From Flavobacteriaceae bacterium (GTDB lineage Bacteria > Bacteroidota > Bacteroidia > Flavobacteriales > Flavobacteriaceae), in contig JAUWLK010000035.1 of NCBI GenBank assembly GCA_030613745.1, forward strand, positions 1 through 15,956: a DNA stretch of 15,956 nt, written 5' to 3'. Below are positions 6,821-14,019 of this stretch, in pieces. The translations under genes and the position numbers were made by a program. Positions within the stretch are counted from its first letter, which is position 1, and the number at the start of each line of letters is the position of its first letter. Under the pieces are notes generated by a model, which was given only the letters and a program-made list of their open reading frames with translations, ran no database searches and was not told where the DNA came from.

Positions 6821-6833
6821 AAAAATAAAATTT

Positions 6834-8747
6834 ATGGCTCTTAACGCAAAAATTCCTGTAGGACCTTTAAAAGATAAATGGCAAAATTACCTTGCTAAAA
6901 CTCGTATTGTTAATCCTGCAAACCGTAAAAAATTAGATGTAATTGTAGTTGGTGGAGGATTGTCTGGTGGTGGAGCAGCAGCTTCGCTAGCAGAATTAGG
7001 ATACAATGTAAAAGTGTTCTTTTTTCAAGATTCTGCAAGACGTTCACATTCTGTAGCAGCACAAGGTGGTGTAAATGCAGCGAAAAATTACAAAAATGAT
7101 GGTGATAATGTGTATCGCATGTTTTATGATACTATAAAAGGTGGTGATTTTAGATCTCGAGAAGCCAACGTGTATAGAATGGCAGAAGTATCTGTGGATC
7201 TGATAGATCACATGGTAGCACAAGGTGTGCCTTTTGGACGGGAATATGGTGGTTATTTAAGCAATCGGTCATTTGGTGGCGTACTAGTCTCGCGTACATT
7301 TTATGCTCGTGGTCAAACAGGTCAACAACTTCTATTAGCTACCTATCAAGCCATGATGAAACAAGTTAAGGTAGGTAAATTAGAACAATACAATCGTCAT
7401 GAGATTTTAGATATTGTTATAATAGATGGAAAAGCAAGAGGTATTATTGCTCGTAATCTGGATACAGGGGAGATTTCTCGCCATGCAGCCCATGCGGTAG
7501 TATTTGGAACTGGTGGTTTTGGTAAGATTTTTTACCTATCTACTTTAGCAATGAATTCAAACGGTTCGGCAAATTGGCAAGCACATAAAAAAGGAGCATA
7601 TTTTGCAAATCCTTCGTGGACTCAAATTCATCCAACTGCTTTACCACAATCTGGTGAGCATCAATCCAAATTAACATTGATGTCTGAATCGCTGCGTAAT
7701 GATGGTCGTATTTGGGTGCCTAAAAATAAAGATGAAAAACGTACTCCAGGAGATATTCCTGATGAAGATAGAGACTATTACTTAGAAAGAAGATATCCCG
7801 CTTTTGGAAACTTAGTTCCTCGTGATGTTGCATCAAGAGCTGCTAAAGAAAGAATGGATGCTGGTCATGGAGTTGGACCTTTAAAAAATGCTGTTTACCT
7901 AGATTTTAAAACAGCTATTGAAAAATTAGGAGAAGATACTATTAAAGAACGCTATGGTAACCTCTTCACCATGTACGAAAAAATTACAGCAATAAATGCT
8001 TATAAAGAACCTATGAAAATATCACCTGCTGCACATTTTTCAATGGGTGGATTATGGGTTGATTATGAATTACAAACTTCTATTCCTGGATTATTTGCTG
8101 TAGGGGAAGCAAATTTTGCCGATCACGGTGCCAATCGTTTGGGAGCAAATTCGCTTCTACAAGCCTCAGTTGATGGTAACTTTATTTTGCCTAATACCAT
8201 TTCTAATTATTTGGCTGATGATATACGAACCGGTAAAATACCAACAGACACTCCTGAATTTGATGAAGCTGAAAAAACAGTAAAAGATCAAGTAGAAAAA
8301 TTATTAGCTATAAAAGGAACAATGCCTGTAGATCAAATTCATCGTCGTTTGGGTAAAATTATGTTTAAAGAAGTGGCAATGTCTCGAAATGAAAAAGGGA
8401 TGATTTGGGCTATTGAAGAAATTAAAAAATTACGCAAAGAATTTTGGGAAAATGCAGCAGTTTCAGGAGATGAAAAAGGTCCTAATTCTGAATTAGAAAA
8501 AGCGGGTCGTTTGGCAGATTATCTAGAAATAGCCGAATTGATGACTGTTGATGCATTAAATAGAAAGGAAAGTTGTGGTGCTCATTTCCGTGAAGATTAT
8601 CAAACTGAAGATGGTGAAGCGCTACGTGATGATAAAAATTATATGTATTCTTCAGCCTGGGAATGGAAAGACGGAAAAGATTGGAAAGAACACAAAGAAG
8701 CCTTAGAATTTACTGAAGTTACACCAACAGTTCGTTCCTATAAATAA
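6834..8747 (+). CDS. sdhA: Succinate dehydrogenase/fumarate reductase flavoprotein subunit, copy 2
   Basis: A 637-residue FAD subunit. The start at 6834 (MALNAKIPVGPLKDKW) is chosen because it aligns with the N-terminus of copy 1; a TTG 36 bases upstream in the same frame would add residues encoded by the intergenic repeat. GGGLSG (40-45) is the FAD-binding glycine motif and H72 (RRSHSVAAQGG) the expected covalent flavin ligand. H266 (TQIHPT), SESLRNDGR (284-292) and R330 (VPRDVASRA) are the expected dicarboxylate-site residues. The C-terminal RKESCGAHFRED block is present. All key residues match copy 1, so both should be active. It is shorter than copy 1 in two loops. The nucleotide sequence differs at many synonymous sites, so the duplication is not recent. 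sdhB2 follows after 8 bases. Confidence 0.96.
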   Translation: MALNAKIPVGPLKDKWQNYLAKTRIVNPANRKKLDVIVVGGGLSGGGAAASLAELGYNVKVFFFQDSARRSHSVAAQGGVNAAKNYKNDGDNVYRMFYDTIKGGDFRSREANVYRMAEVSVDLIDHMVAQGVPFGREYGGYLSNRSFGGVLVSRTFYARGQTGQQLLLATYQAMMKQVKVGKLEQYNRHEILDIVIIDGKARGIIARNLDTGEISRHAAHAVVFGTGGFGKIFYLSTLAMNSNGSANWQAHKKGAYFANPSWTQIHPTALPQSGEHQSKLTLMSESLRNDGRIWVPKNKDEKRTPGDIPDEDRDYYLERRYPAFGNLVPRDVASRAAKERMDAGHGVGPLKNAVYLDFKTAIEKLGEDTIKERYGNLFTMYEKITAINAYKEPMKISPAAHFSMGGLWVDYELQTSIPGLFAVGEANFADHGANRLGANSLLQASVDGNFILPNTISNYLADDIRTGKIPTDTPEFDEAEKTVKDQVEKLLAIKGTMPVDQIHRRLGKIMFKEVAMSRNEKGMIWAIEEIKKLRKEFWENAAVSGDEKGPNSELEKAGRLADYLEIAELMTVDALNRKESCGAHFREDYQTEDGEALRDDKNYMYSSAWEWKDGKDWKEHKEALEFTEVTPTVRSYK

Positions 8748-8755
8748 CAAAACCT

Positions 8756-9505
8756 ATGAAACTGACACTTAAAATATGGCGTCAAGAAAATGCCAAAACT
8801 AAAGGAAAATTAGTAAGTTATGAACTATCAGATTTAAGTTCTGACATGTCTTTTTTAGAAATGTTAGATGTTCTTAACGAACAACTTGCAGCAAAAGGAG
8901 AAAGAGTTGTTGAGTTTGATCACGATTGTAGAGAAGGTATTTGTGGACAATGTTCATTAGTTATTAACGGACAAGCACACGGGCCTGAAGGGCATTATAC
9001 TACTTGTCAAACCCACTTACGCTCGTTTAAAGATGGTGATACACTTCATATTGAGCCATTCAGGGCAAATGCATTTCCTGTTATTAGAGATTTAAAGGTA
9101 GATAGAACTTCAATGGATCGCATTATTCAAGCAGGAGGTTATATTTCTTCCTTTACAGGAATGGCTCCTGAAGCTAATGCAACACCTATACATCATAAAA
9201 TTGCCGAAAGTGCTTTTGATAGTGCTGCTTGTATTGGCTGTGGTGCTTGTGTAGCAACGTGTAAAAATTCATCTGCAGCTTTATTTGTTTCTGCTAAAGT
9301 AGGTCACTTAGCAAAATTACCTCAAGGTCAGGTTGAACGTATGGAACGTGTAATGTGGATGGTAAACGCTCATGATGATGAAGGTTTCGGTAGCTGTACT
9401 CATACTGGAGCTTGTGCAATGGTTTGTCCGCAAGAGGTACAGTTACTTGATATTGCTCGTATGAATTATGAGTACAATAGAGCTGTGTGCCTTGTAAAAG
9501 ATTAG
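8756..9505 (+). CDS. sdhB: Succinate dehydrogenase/fumarate reductase iron-sulfur subunit, copy 2
   Basis: A 249-residue subunit with all cluster ligands: C58, C63, C66 and C84 for [2Fe-2S]; C159, C162, C165, C169, C214, C220 and C224 for the [4Fe-4S] and [3Fe-4S] clusters. The pattern CIGCGACVATCKNSS is identical to copy 1, and 38 of the first 60 residues match it. An additional C245 near the C-terminus is not a known ligand. It begins 8 bases after sdhA2, so the two are surely co-translated from one message. The compact A-B junction contrasts with the 506-base junction in operon 1. A probable terminator follows 18 bases after the stop. Confidence 0.97.
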   Translation: MKLTLKIWRQENAKTKGKLVSYELSDLSSDMSFLEMLDVLNEQLAAKGERVVEFDHDCREGICGQCSLVINGQAHGPEGHYTTCQTHLRSFKDGDTLHIEPFRANAFPVIRDLKVDRTSMDRIIQAGGYISSFTGMAPEANATPIHHKIAESAFDSAACIGCGACVATCKNSSAALFVSAKVGHLAKLPQGQVERMERVMWMVNAHDDEGFGSCTHTGACAMVCPQEVQLLDIARMNYEYNRAVCLVKD

Positions 9506-9523
9506 GTTTTCTAAATTAAATTC

Positions 9524-9578
9524 TGACTTCTTTTTTCAGAAACTTATTTTAGAGTTTAGGAAGTCATGCTCTTTTTTT
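9524..9578 (+). terminator. Probable intrinsic terminator after sdhB2
   Basis: TGACTTC (9524-9530) pairs with GAAGTCA (9560-9566). An inner AAACT/AGTTT pairing (9540-9544 with 9553-9557) shortens the loop, leaving an asymmetric internal bulge. Seven T follow at 9572-9578. It is placed right for ending operon 2, though the stem is interrupted and the T-run starts five bases after it. Confidence 0.5.
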
Positions 9579-9630
9579 CATTTTACAATTTAGTTTGATT
9601 ATATTTACAGTACTAAAAAATCAAAACTAA

Positions 9631-10200
9631 ATGTCAGATATTAAGAAGCATACTTTGAATCCCAATAAATGGATCGATTTATATGCCGATTATTTATACA
9701 ATTATGCCGTTACCAGAGTTGATAGTCAAGATTTAGCAAAAGACTTGGTACAAGAAACTTTTTTTTCAGGATTAAAAGGAAAAGATAATTTTAGAGGTCA
9801 GGCATCTGAACGCACCTGGTTAATTTCTATATTAAAACGAAAAATAATCGATCATTACAGAAAAATAAATTCTGTTAAAGGAAAAAAAGAAGTTAGAGTT
9901 AACTTTTATGCTGATGGTGATAAAAAAGGAAGCTGGATAGAAGAGTGTGTGCCTCAAACCTGGGGAAATGAAGCCGAAAAAAATATTGAAAATGAAGAAT
10001 TAAAAAAGGCTTTAGATTTTTGCATTCAAAATTTACCAGAAAAATATAGAATAGTTTTTTTATTAAAATCTGTTCAAAATTATGAATCAAATGAAATTTG
10101 TAATGAATTAGGTATTAGTTCGTCAAATTTGTGGGTTATAATTCATAGAGCACGCTTACAATTAAGAAAATGTTTAGAAGAAAATTGGTTTAAAAATTGA
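9631..10200 (+). CDS. ECF-like sigma-70 family RNA polymerase sigma factor
   Basis: A 189-residue protein with only regions 2 and 4 of sigma-70, as in the ECF group. Region 2 covers about 12-80: WIDLYADYLYNYAVTRV, then the core-binding DLVQETFFSGL (39-49), then ERTWLISILKRKIIDHYRK (60-78) for -10 recognition and melting. A lysine-rich linker follows to about residue 122. Region 4 (about 124-185) has LPEKYRIVFLL and the helix-turn-helix EICNELGISSSNLWVIIHRARLQLRK. It directs core polymerase to a specific promoter set; its regulon is unknown. The next gene, seven bases downstream, encodes a small Cys/His protein and is probably its anti-sigma partner. A TATATTTA sequence at 9600-9607 is one base off the -7 consensus but has no clear -33 partner. 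Confidence 0.88.
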   Translation: MSDIKKHTLNPNKWIDLYADYLYNYAVTRVDSQDLAKDLVQETFFSGLKGKDNFRGQASERTWLISILKRKIIDHYRKINSVKGKKEVRVNFYADGDKKGSWIEECVPQTWGNEAEKNIENEELKKALDFCIQNLPEKYRIVFLLKSVQNYESNEICNELGISSSNLWVIIHRARLQLRKCLEENWFKN

Positions 10201-10207
10201 TAAAAGA

Positions 10208-10468
10208 ATGAGTAAAAAAATAATGATTAGTTGTGATGAAGCCACAGCAATTTGTGATAAAAATCAATATGGAGAAGCTTCTTTTTGGGATAAAATCAAA
10301 TTAAATTTGCATTTATTAATGTGTAAACATTGCAGAGGTTATTCAAAACAAAATCATTTGATAACCAAAATAGTAGGAAAATATTTACATACTCATGATG
10401 GCTCAAAACACTTAACTGTAGAAGAAAAAATGGAGTTAGAAAAAAAACTAAATGAAAAAATAAATTAG
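10208..10468 (+). CDS. Small zinc-binding protein, putative anti-sigma factor
   Basis: An 86-residue soluble protein with C9, C16, then H35-x3-C39-x2-C42 (HLLMCKHC). The HxxxCxxC arrangement is the signature of zinc-binding anti-sigma (ZAS/zf-HC2) domains; C9 or C16 may supply a further ligand. It has no membrane helix, and the second half is a charged, probably helical tail (HLTVEEKMELEKKLNEK). The seven-base distance from the sigma factor and the shared terminator immediately after support an operon in which this protein binds the sigma factor and releases it on a signal such as redox change. The anti-sigma role is inferred from motif and position; no partner contacts can be read from the sequence. 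Confidence 0.7.
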   Translation: MSKKIMISCDEATAICDKNQYGEASFWDKIKLNLHLLMCKHCRGYSKQNHLITKIVGKYLHTHDGSKHLTVEEKMELEKKLNEKIN

Positions 10469-10490
10469 AAATTATAGTATTTATATTTGT

Positions 10491-10517
10491 AAGCAGAACT
10501 AATGTTCTGCTTTTTTT
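10491..10517 (+). terminator. Intrinsic terminator of the sigma/anti-sigma operon
   Basis: AAGCAGAAC (10491-10499) pairs perfectly with GTTCTGCTT (10504-10512) around a four-base loop (TAAT), and the T-run extends to 10517. It lies 23 bases after the anti-sigma stop and 20 bases before the methyltransferase start, separating the two transcription units. Confidence 0.9.
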
Positions 10518-10536
10518 ATTTATAAATTAATATGTT

Positions 10537-11178
10537 ATGGATCTTTTACCAAAAAAAATTGAACTATACGTTTTAAACCACTCACAAGACGAACCAAAAA
10601 TATTAAAAGAACTCAATAAAGAAACTTGGCAAAAAATAATGGTTCCTCGCATGTTAAGTGGTCATTTTCAAGGAAGGGTTTTGTCTATGGTTTCTAAATT
10701 AATACAACCAAAAACCATATTAGAAATTGGAACATATACAGGTTATTCTGCATTGTGTTTAGCAGAAGGACTTAAGCAAAACGGCACATTGCACACCATA
10801 GATCATAATGAGGAATTGGTTGAATTTCAAAAAAAATATTTTCAAAAATCTGAATATAAAAATAGTATCAAACAATATTTAGGAAATGCATTAGATATTA
10901 TTCAAACTATTGATAAAAAATTTGATCTGGTTTTTATTGATGCAGATAAAGTCAATTATTCCAATTATTTTCACGCTGTAATCAATAAAATGAATAAAGG
11001 CGGTGTAATATTATCAGATAATGTTTTGTGGAGTGGAAAAGTTATTGAAAAACCCAATCCAAATGATATAGATACTATTGCTTTAATTGAATATAATAAA
11101 TTGCTAAAAAATGATAATCGAATAGAAACTGTGTTGCTACCAATTCGTGATGGTTTGACTATAAGCCGAGTAATTTAA
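10537..11178 (+). CDS. Class I SAM-dependent O-methyltransferase (catechol/caffeoyl-CoA type)
   Basis: A 213-residue soluble enzyme of the cation-dependent O-methyltransferase family (Methyltransf_3). The SAM-binding motif I is ILEIGTYTGYSA (61-72). The acidic SAM contact lies in HTIDHNEE (86-93), and the metal site is expected from D135 and D137 (FIDADK) together with D161-N162 (LSDNVLWSG). The length is normal. Family members methylate catechol-like hydroxyls; the natural substrate in flavobacteria is unknown. It starts 19 bases after the terminator, so its promoter must overlap or lie within upstream sequence and was not clearly identified. It converges on tyrS with three bases between stops. 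Confidence 0.92.
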   Translation: MDLLPKKIELYVLNHSQDEPKILKELNKETWQKIMVPRMLSGHFQGRVLSMVSKLIQPKTILEIGTYTGYSALCLAEGLKQNGTLHTIDHNEELVEFQKKYFQKSEYKNSIKQYLGNALDIIQTIDKKFDLVFIDADKVNYSNYFHAVINKMNKGGVILSDNVLWSGKVIEKPNPNDIDTIALIEYNKLLKNDNRIETVLLPIRDGLTISRVI

Positions 11179-11181
11179 ATT

Positions 11182-12477
11182 CTACTTTATATTCAATAAA
11201 AAATAATTTCGTTTTCCTCTTTGCAACAAAATAAACTTATCAGCAATTAAATCATTTGTTGTAAGTACAAACCCTTCTTCTACTTTTTCTTTATTTACAG
11301 AAATTGAGTTTTCTTTTAAAGCTCTTCTCGCTTCACCATTTGATTTTAAAAAACCAGATTTTTCATTTAAAGCGTCCACGATTTCAATACCCTTTTCTAA
11401 ATCACTTTTTAGAATTTCAGCTTGAGGTACACCTTCAAAAATATCTAGAAAAGTTTGTTCATCTAAAGTTTTTAAATCATTTGCTGTTGATTTTCCAAAT
11501 AAAATTGAAGAAGCTTTTATGGCATTATCATAAGCTTCTTTGCCATGTGTCATCACAGTTACTTCTTCACCTACTCTTTTTTGTAAAACACGTAAATGTG
11601 GTGCTTTTTTATGCTCTGCAATTAATTTTTCTACAATTTCCTGATCTAGAAAAGTAAAAATTTTGATATAGTTTTCAGCGTCAACATCACTTGCATTTAA
11701 CCAATATTGATAAAATTTATATGGAGAAGTTCTTTTGGTGTCTAACCATATATTTCCTCCTTCAGTTTTACCAAATTTAGTACCATCAGCTTTGGTAACT
11801 AACGGAGTGGTTATTGCAAATGCTTTTCCTTGCACCTTACGACGAATCAATTCTGTACCTGTTGTTATATTTCCCCATTGATCACTTCCTCCAATTTGAA
11901 GTTTACAATTTTTATTGCTGTACAAATATAAAAAGTCATATCCCTGAACCAATTGGTAAGTAAATTCAGTAAAACTCATGCCTTCTTTTGATTCTGGATT
12001 AATTCGATTTTTAACCGAATCTTTAGCCATCATATAATTAACCGTAATATGTTTACCAATATCTCGAGCAAAATCTAAAAACGAAAGGTTTTTCATCCAA
12101 TCGTAATTATTTACCATTTCAGCAACATTGTCAATATCACTAGAAAAATCAATAAATCGCTCTAAAGTAGCTTTTACTCCAGCAACATTTTTATTTAGAG
12201 TCTCTTCGTCTAATAAATTTCTTTCATTTGACTTTCCTGAAGGATCACCAATCATACCTGTTGCACCACCAACCAAAGCAATAGGTTTATGACCTGCTTT
12301 TTGAAAGTGCATCAATAAAATTATTTGTACCAAACTTCCAATATGTAAAGAATCGGCCGTCGGATCAAAACCAATATAAGCAGTTGTTTGTTCTTTTAAC
12401 AATTGCTCTTCTGTACCAGGCATAATATTATGTAAGAGTCCGCGCCAACGTAATTCTTCTACAAAGTTCTTTGTCAT
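11182..12477 (-). CDS. tyrS: Tyrosyl-tRNA synthetase
   Basis: A 431-residue class I aminoacyl-tRNA synthetase that charges tRNA-Tyr with tyrosine. It shows the HIGH-type motif HIGS (45-48) after AYIGFDPTADSL, the tyrosine-pocket blocks YQLVQGYDF (174-182) and GGSDQWGN (196-203), and the KMSKS equivalent KFGKT (234-238). A C-terminal S4 RNA-binding domain (about 365-431) includes SNGEARRALKENSISVN. The length is standard for the bacterial TyrS group with S4. The 124 bases upstream (12478-12601), shared with the divergent epimerase, must hold both promoters. Only a near match (TATATTTA on the minus strand, 12492-12499) was seen for tyrS, and no T-box leader is apparent. Confidence 0.97.
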   Translation of the reverse strand: MTKNFVEELRWRGLLHNIMPGTEEQLLKEQTTAYIGFDPTADSLHIGSLVQIILLMHFQKAGHKPIALVGGATGMIGDPSGKSNERNLLDEETLNKNVAGVKATLERFIDFSSDIDNVAEMVNNYDWMKNLSFLDFARDIGKHITVNYMMAKDSVKNRINPESKEGMSFTEFTYQLVQGYDFLYLYSNKNCKLQIGGSDQWGNITTGTELIRRKVQGKAFAITTPLVTKADGTKFGKTEGGNIWLDTKRTSPYKFYQYWLNASDVDAENYIKIFTFLDQEIVEKLIAEHKKAPHLRVLQKRVGEEVTVMTHGKEAYDNAIKASSILFGKSTANDLKTLDEQTFLDIFEGVPQAEILKSDLEKGIEIVDALNEKSGFLKSNGEARRALKENSISVNKEKVEEGFVLTTNDLIADKFILLQRGKRNYFLLNIK

Positions 12478-12601
12478 TATTAAATTTTTGGTAAATATAA
12501 AAAAGAAACTTTTTACTTGAATAAAATACCTAACAAACTTTTCTTTTTAAAAATATTGAATCTATGAATAGACTTACAATCTGTTTATTTATTTTCGCTA
12601 T

Positions 12602-13603
12602 ATGATTTTAGTAACAGGAGGTACAGGGTTAGTTGGTTCGCATTTATTATATCATTTGCTATTGAAAGAAAATTCTGTTAAGGCAATTTATCAAAAAACA
12701 AGTGATTTTAATACTGTTAAAAAAGTTTTTAGTTATTATACTTCTGATTTTGAAAATATTTATAAAAATATAATTTGGCTTGAAGCAGAATTGAGCAATA
12801 TTCCCTTACTTGACAATGCTTTTAAAGATATTGATCGGGTTTATCATTGTGCTGCTTTGGTTTCTTTAAATCCTGCCGATTACAAAAAAATGCGAAAAAT
12901 AAATATTGAAGGTACTTCTAATATTGTTAATTTATGTATTTCAAATAAAATTAAAAAACTGTGTTTTGTAAGCTCGATTGCAGCTATTGAAAAAAATACA
13001 AATGATAAACTAATTAACGAAATTGATAATTGGAATAATGCCGGAAATAAAAACTGTTACGCCATCACAAAATACGGTGCAGAAATGGAAGTTTGGCGAG
13101 CAAGTCAAGAAGGTGTAGACGTTGTAATTGTTAACCCTGGCGTTATTTTAGGTTCTGGTTTTTGGAATAAAGGAACAGGAGAAATATTTACAAGAATTAT
13201 TAAGGGTTTTAACTTTTATACTGAAGGTGTTACTGGTTTTGTAGGTGTAAAAGATGTTGTTCAAATTATGGAAAAATTAATGAATAGCAATATTAAAAAT
13301 GAACGTTTTATTTTAGTATCTCAAAATGATACTTTTAAAAATATCTTTTTTAAAATAGCTGATAATTTTAATAAAAAAAGACCTCATATAAAAGTTTCTT
13401 CATTTATGAGTGAAATTTTTTGGAGATTAGATTTTTTGAAAAGTAAAATTACCGGAAAAGCACCTTTAATGACTAAAAATTCTGCAAGATCTTCTCATTC
13501 AAAAAGTTATTATTCATCAAAAAAAATTGAAACTGTATTATCATATAAATTTGAAAGCATTGACAAAACAATTCAAAATATCTGTAAAAATTATTTAAAA
13601 TAA
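12602..13603 (+). CDS. NAD-dependent epimerase/dehydratase family protein (extended SDR)
   Basis: A 333-residue Rossmann-fold protein of the extended short-chain dehydrogenase family. The nucleotide motif GGTGLVGS is at 6-13. VYHCAALVS (80-88) follows the fourth strand. The catalytic triad is S124/S125 (FVSSIAAI), Y153 and K157 (YAITK). VNPGVILGSG (about 177-186) is the usual post-catalytic strand. It could act on nucleotide sugars or on small carbonyl compounds such as dihydroflavonol-like substrates; the sequence does not settle this. From memory, this gene, the DUF4296 gene, dihydroorotase and the DPM-like glycosyltransferase are often neighbours in Flavobacteriaceae. It converges on the DUF4296 gene with only two bases between stop codons. 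Confidence 0.88.
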   Translation: MILVTGGTGLVGSHLLYHLLLKENSVKAIYQKTSDFNTVKKVFSYYTSDFENIYKNIIWLEAELSNIPLLDNAFKDIDRVYHCAALVSLNPADYKKMRKINIEGTSNIVNLCISNKIKKLCFVSSIAAIEKNTNDKLINEIDNWNNAGNKNCYAITKYGAEMEVWRASQEGVDVVIVNPGVILGSGFWNKGTGEIFTRIIKGFNFYTEGVTGFVGVKDVVQIMEKLMNSNIKNERFILVSQNDTFKNIFFKIADNFNKKRPHIKVSSFMSEIFWRLDFLKSKITGKAPLMTKNSARSSHSKSYYSSKKIETVLSYKFESIDKTIQNICKNYLK

Positions 13604-13605
13604 TT

Positions 13606-14019
13606 TTATTCTCTTTGATTGTGAAGTTTTTTTAGTGCTCTTTTTTTCTCTTCTGATTTACCAGCTTCTTGTATGATGGAATCTAATTCTGTTTGATAAC
13701 TTTTTTTAATATCATCTAGTCTTTTTTCTACTTCTTCAAATATTTCTTCATATTCATCAACATTTGAAGTATAATATGTATTACTAACCGCAAATAGTGT
13801 ACTGTCAATTTTATATTTTTTAAAAACCAAAGCCATATAATTTTTATTTTTTTCTAAGTCTTTATTTTTAATACCCAAAGTACCACTGGCTAAGTGCATA
13901 TCAGTTAATAAATCAACCATTAGCTTTTTTGATATTAAATTTTCTGGTTTTTTAAATTTTGTTCTACTTTCACATGAAAGTAAAAAAACAAAAACTATTA
14001 TGTAAATTATATTTTTCAT
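13606..14019 (-). CDS. DUF4296 lipoprotein
   Basis: A 137-residue protein with a short lipoprotein signal peptide: MKN, a hydrophobic run, then the lipobox LLSC with C16 as the lipidated cysteine. The mature part begins with KPENLISKKLMVDLLTDMHLA (about 24-44), the signature region of DUF4296, and ends in a highly charged, probably coiled-coil helix (about 88-135). Its role is unknown; it is expected to be anchored in the inner or outer membrane facing the periplasm. Its ATG overlaps the pyrC stop codon by one base (TAATG on the minus strand), which suggests translational coupling to dihydroorotase. Confidence 0.82.
   Translation of the reverse strand: MKNIIYIIVFVFLLSCESRTKFKKPENLISKKLMVDLLTDMHLASGTLGIKNKDLEKNKNYMALVFKKYKIDSTLFAVSNTYYTSNVDEYEEIFEEVEKRLDDIKKSYQTELDSIIQEAGKSEEKKRALKKLHNQRE

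Noticed and set aside
6798..6833. TTG start adding 12 residues to SdhA2
   Set aside because: The extra residues are encoded by the intergenic repeat and have no counterpart in SdhA1, while the ATG at 6834 aligns with the SdhA1 N-terminus.
3110..8747. Recent duplication or gene conversion between the two sdhA copies
   Set aside because: Short blocks such as the SESLRNDGR codons are very similar in DNA, but adjacent conserved blocks (for example RRYPAFGN and VASRAAKER) differ at many synonymous sites. Strong protein constraint explains the similarity.
10482..10489. TATATTTG promoter -7 element driving the O-methyltransferase
   Set aside because: It fits TAnnTTTG but has no TTG at -33, and its transcript would run straight into the strong terminator at 10491-10517.
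12478..12601. Promoters for tyrS and the epimerase gene
   Set aside because: The gap must contain them, but only near-consensus -7 elements without -33 partners were found, so no feature is reported.
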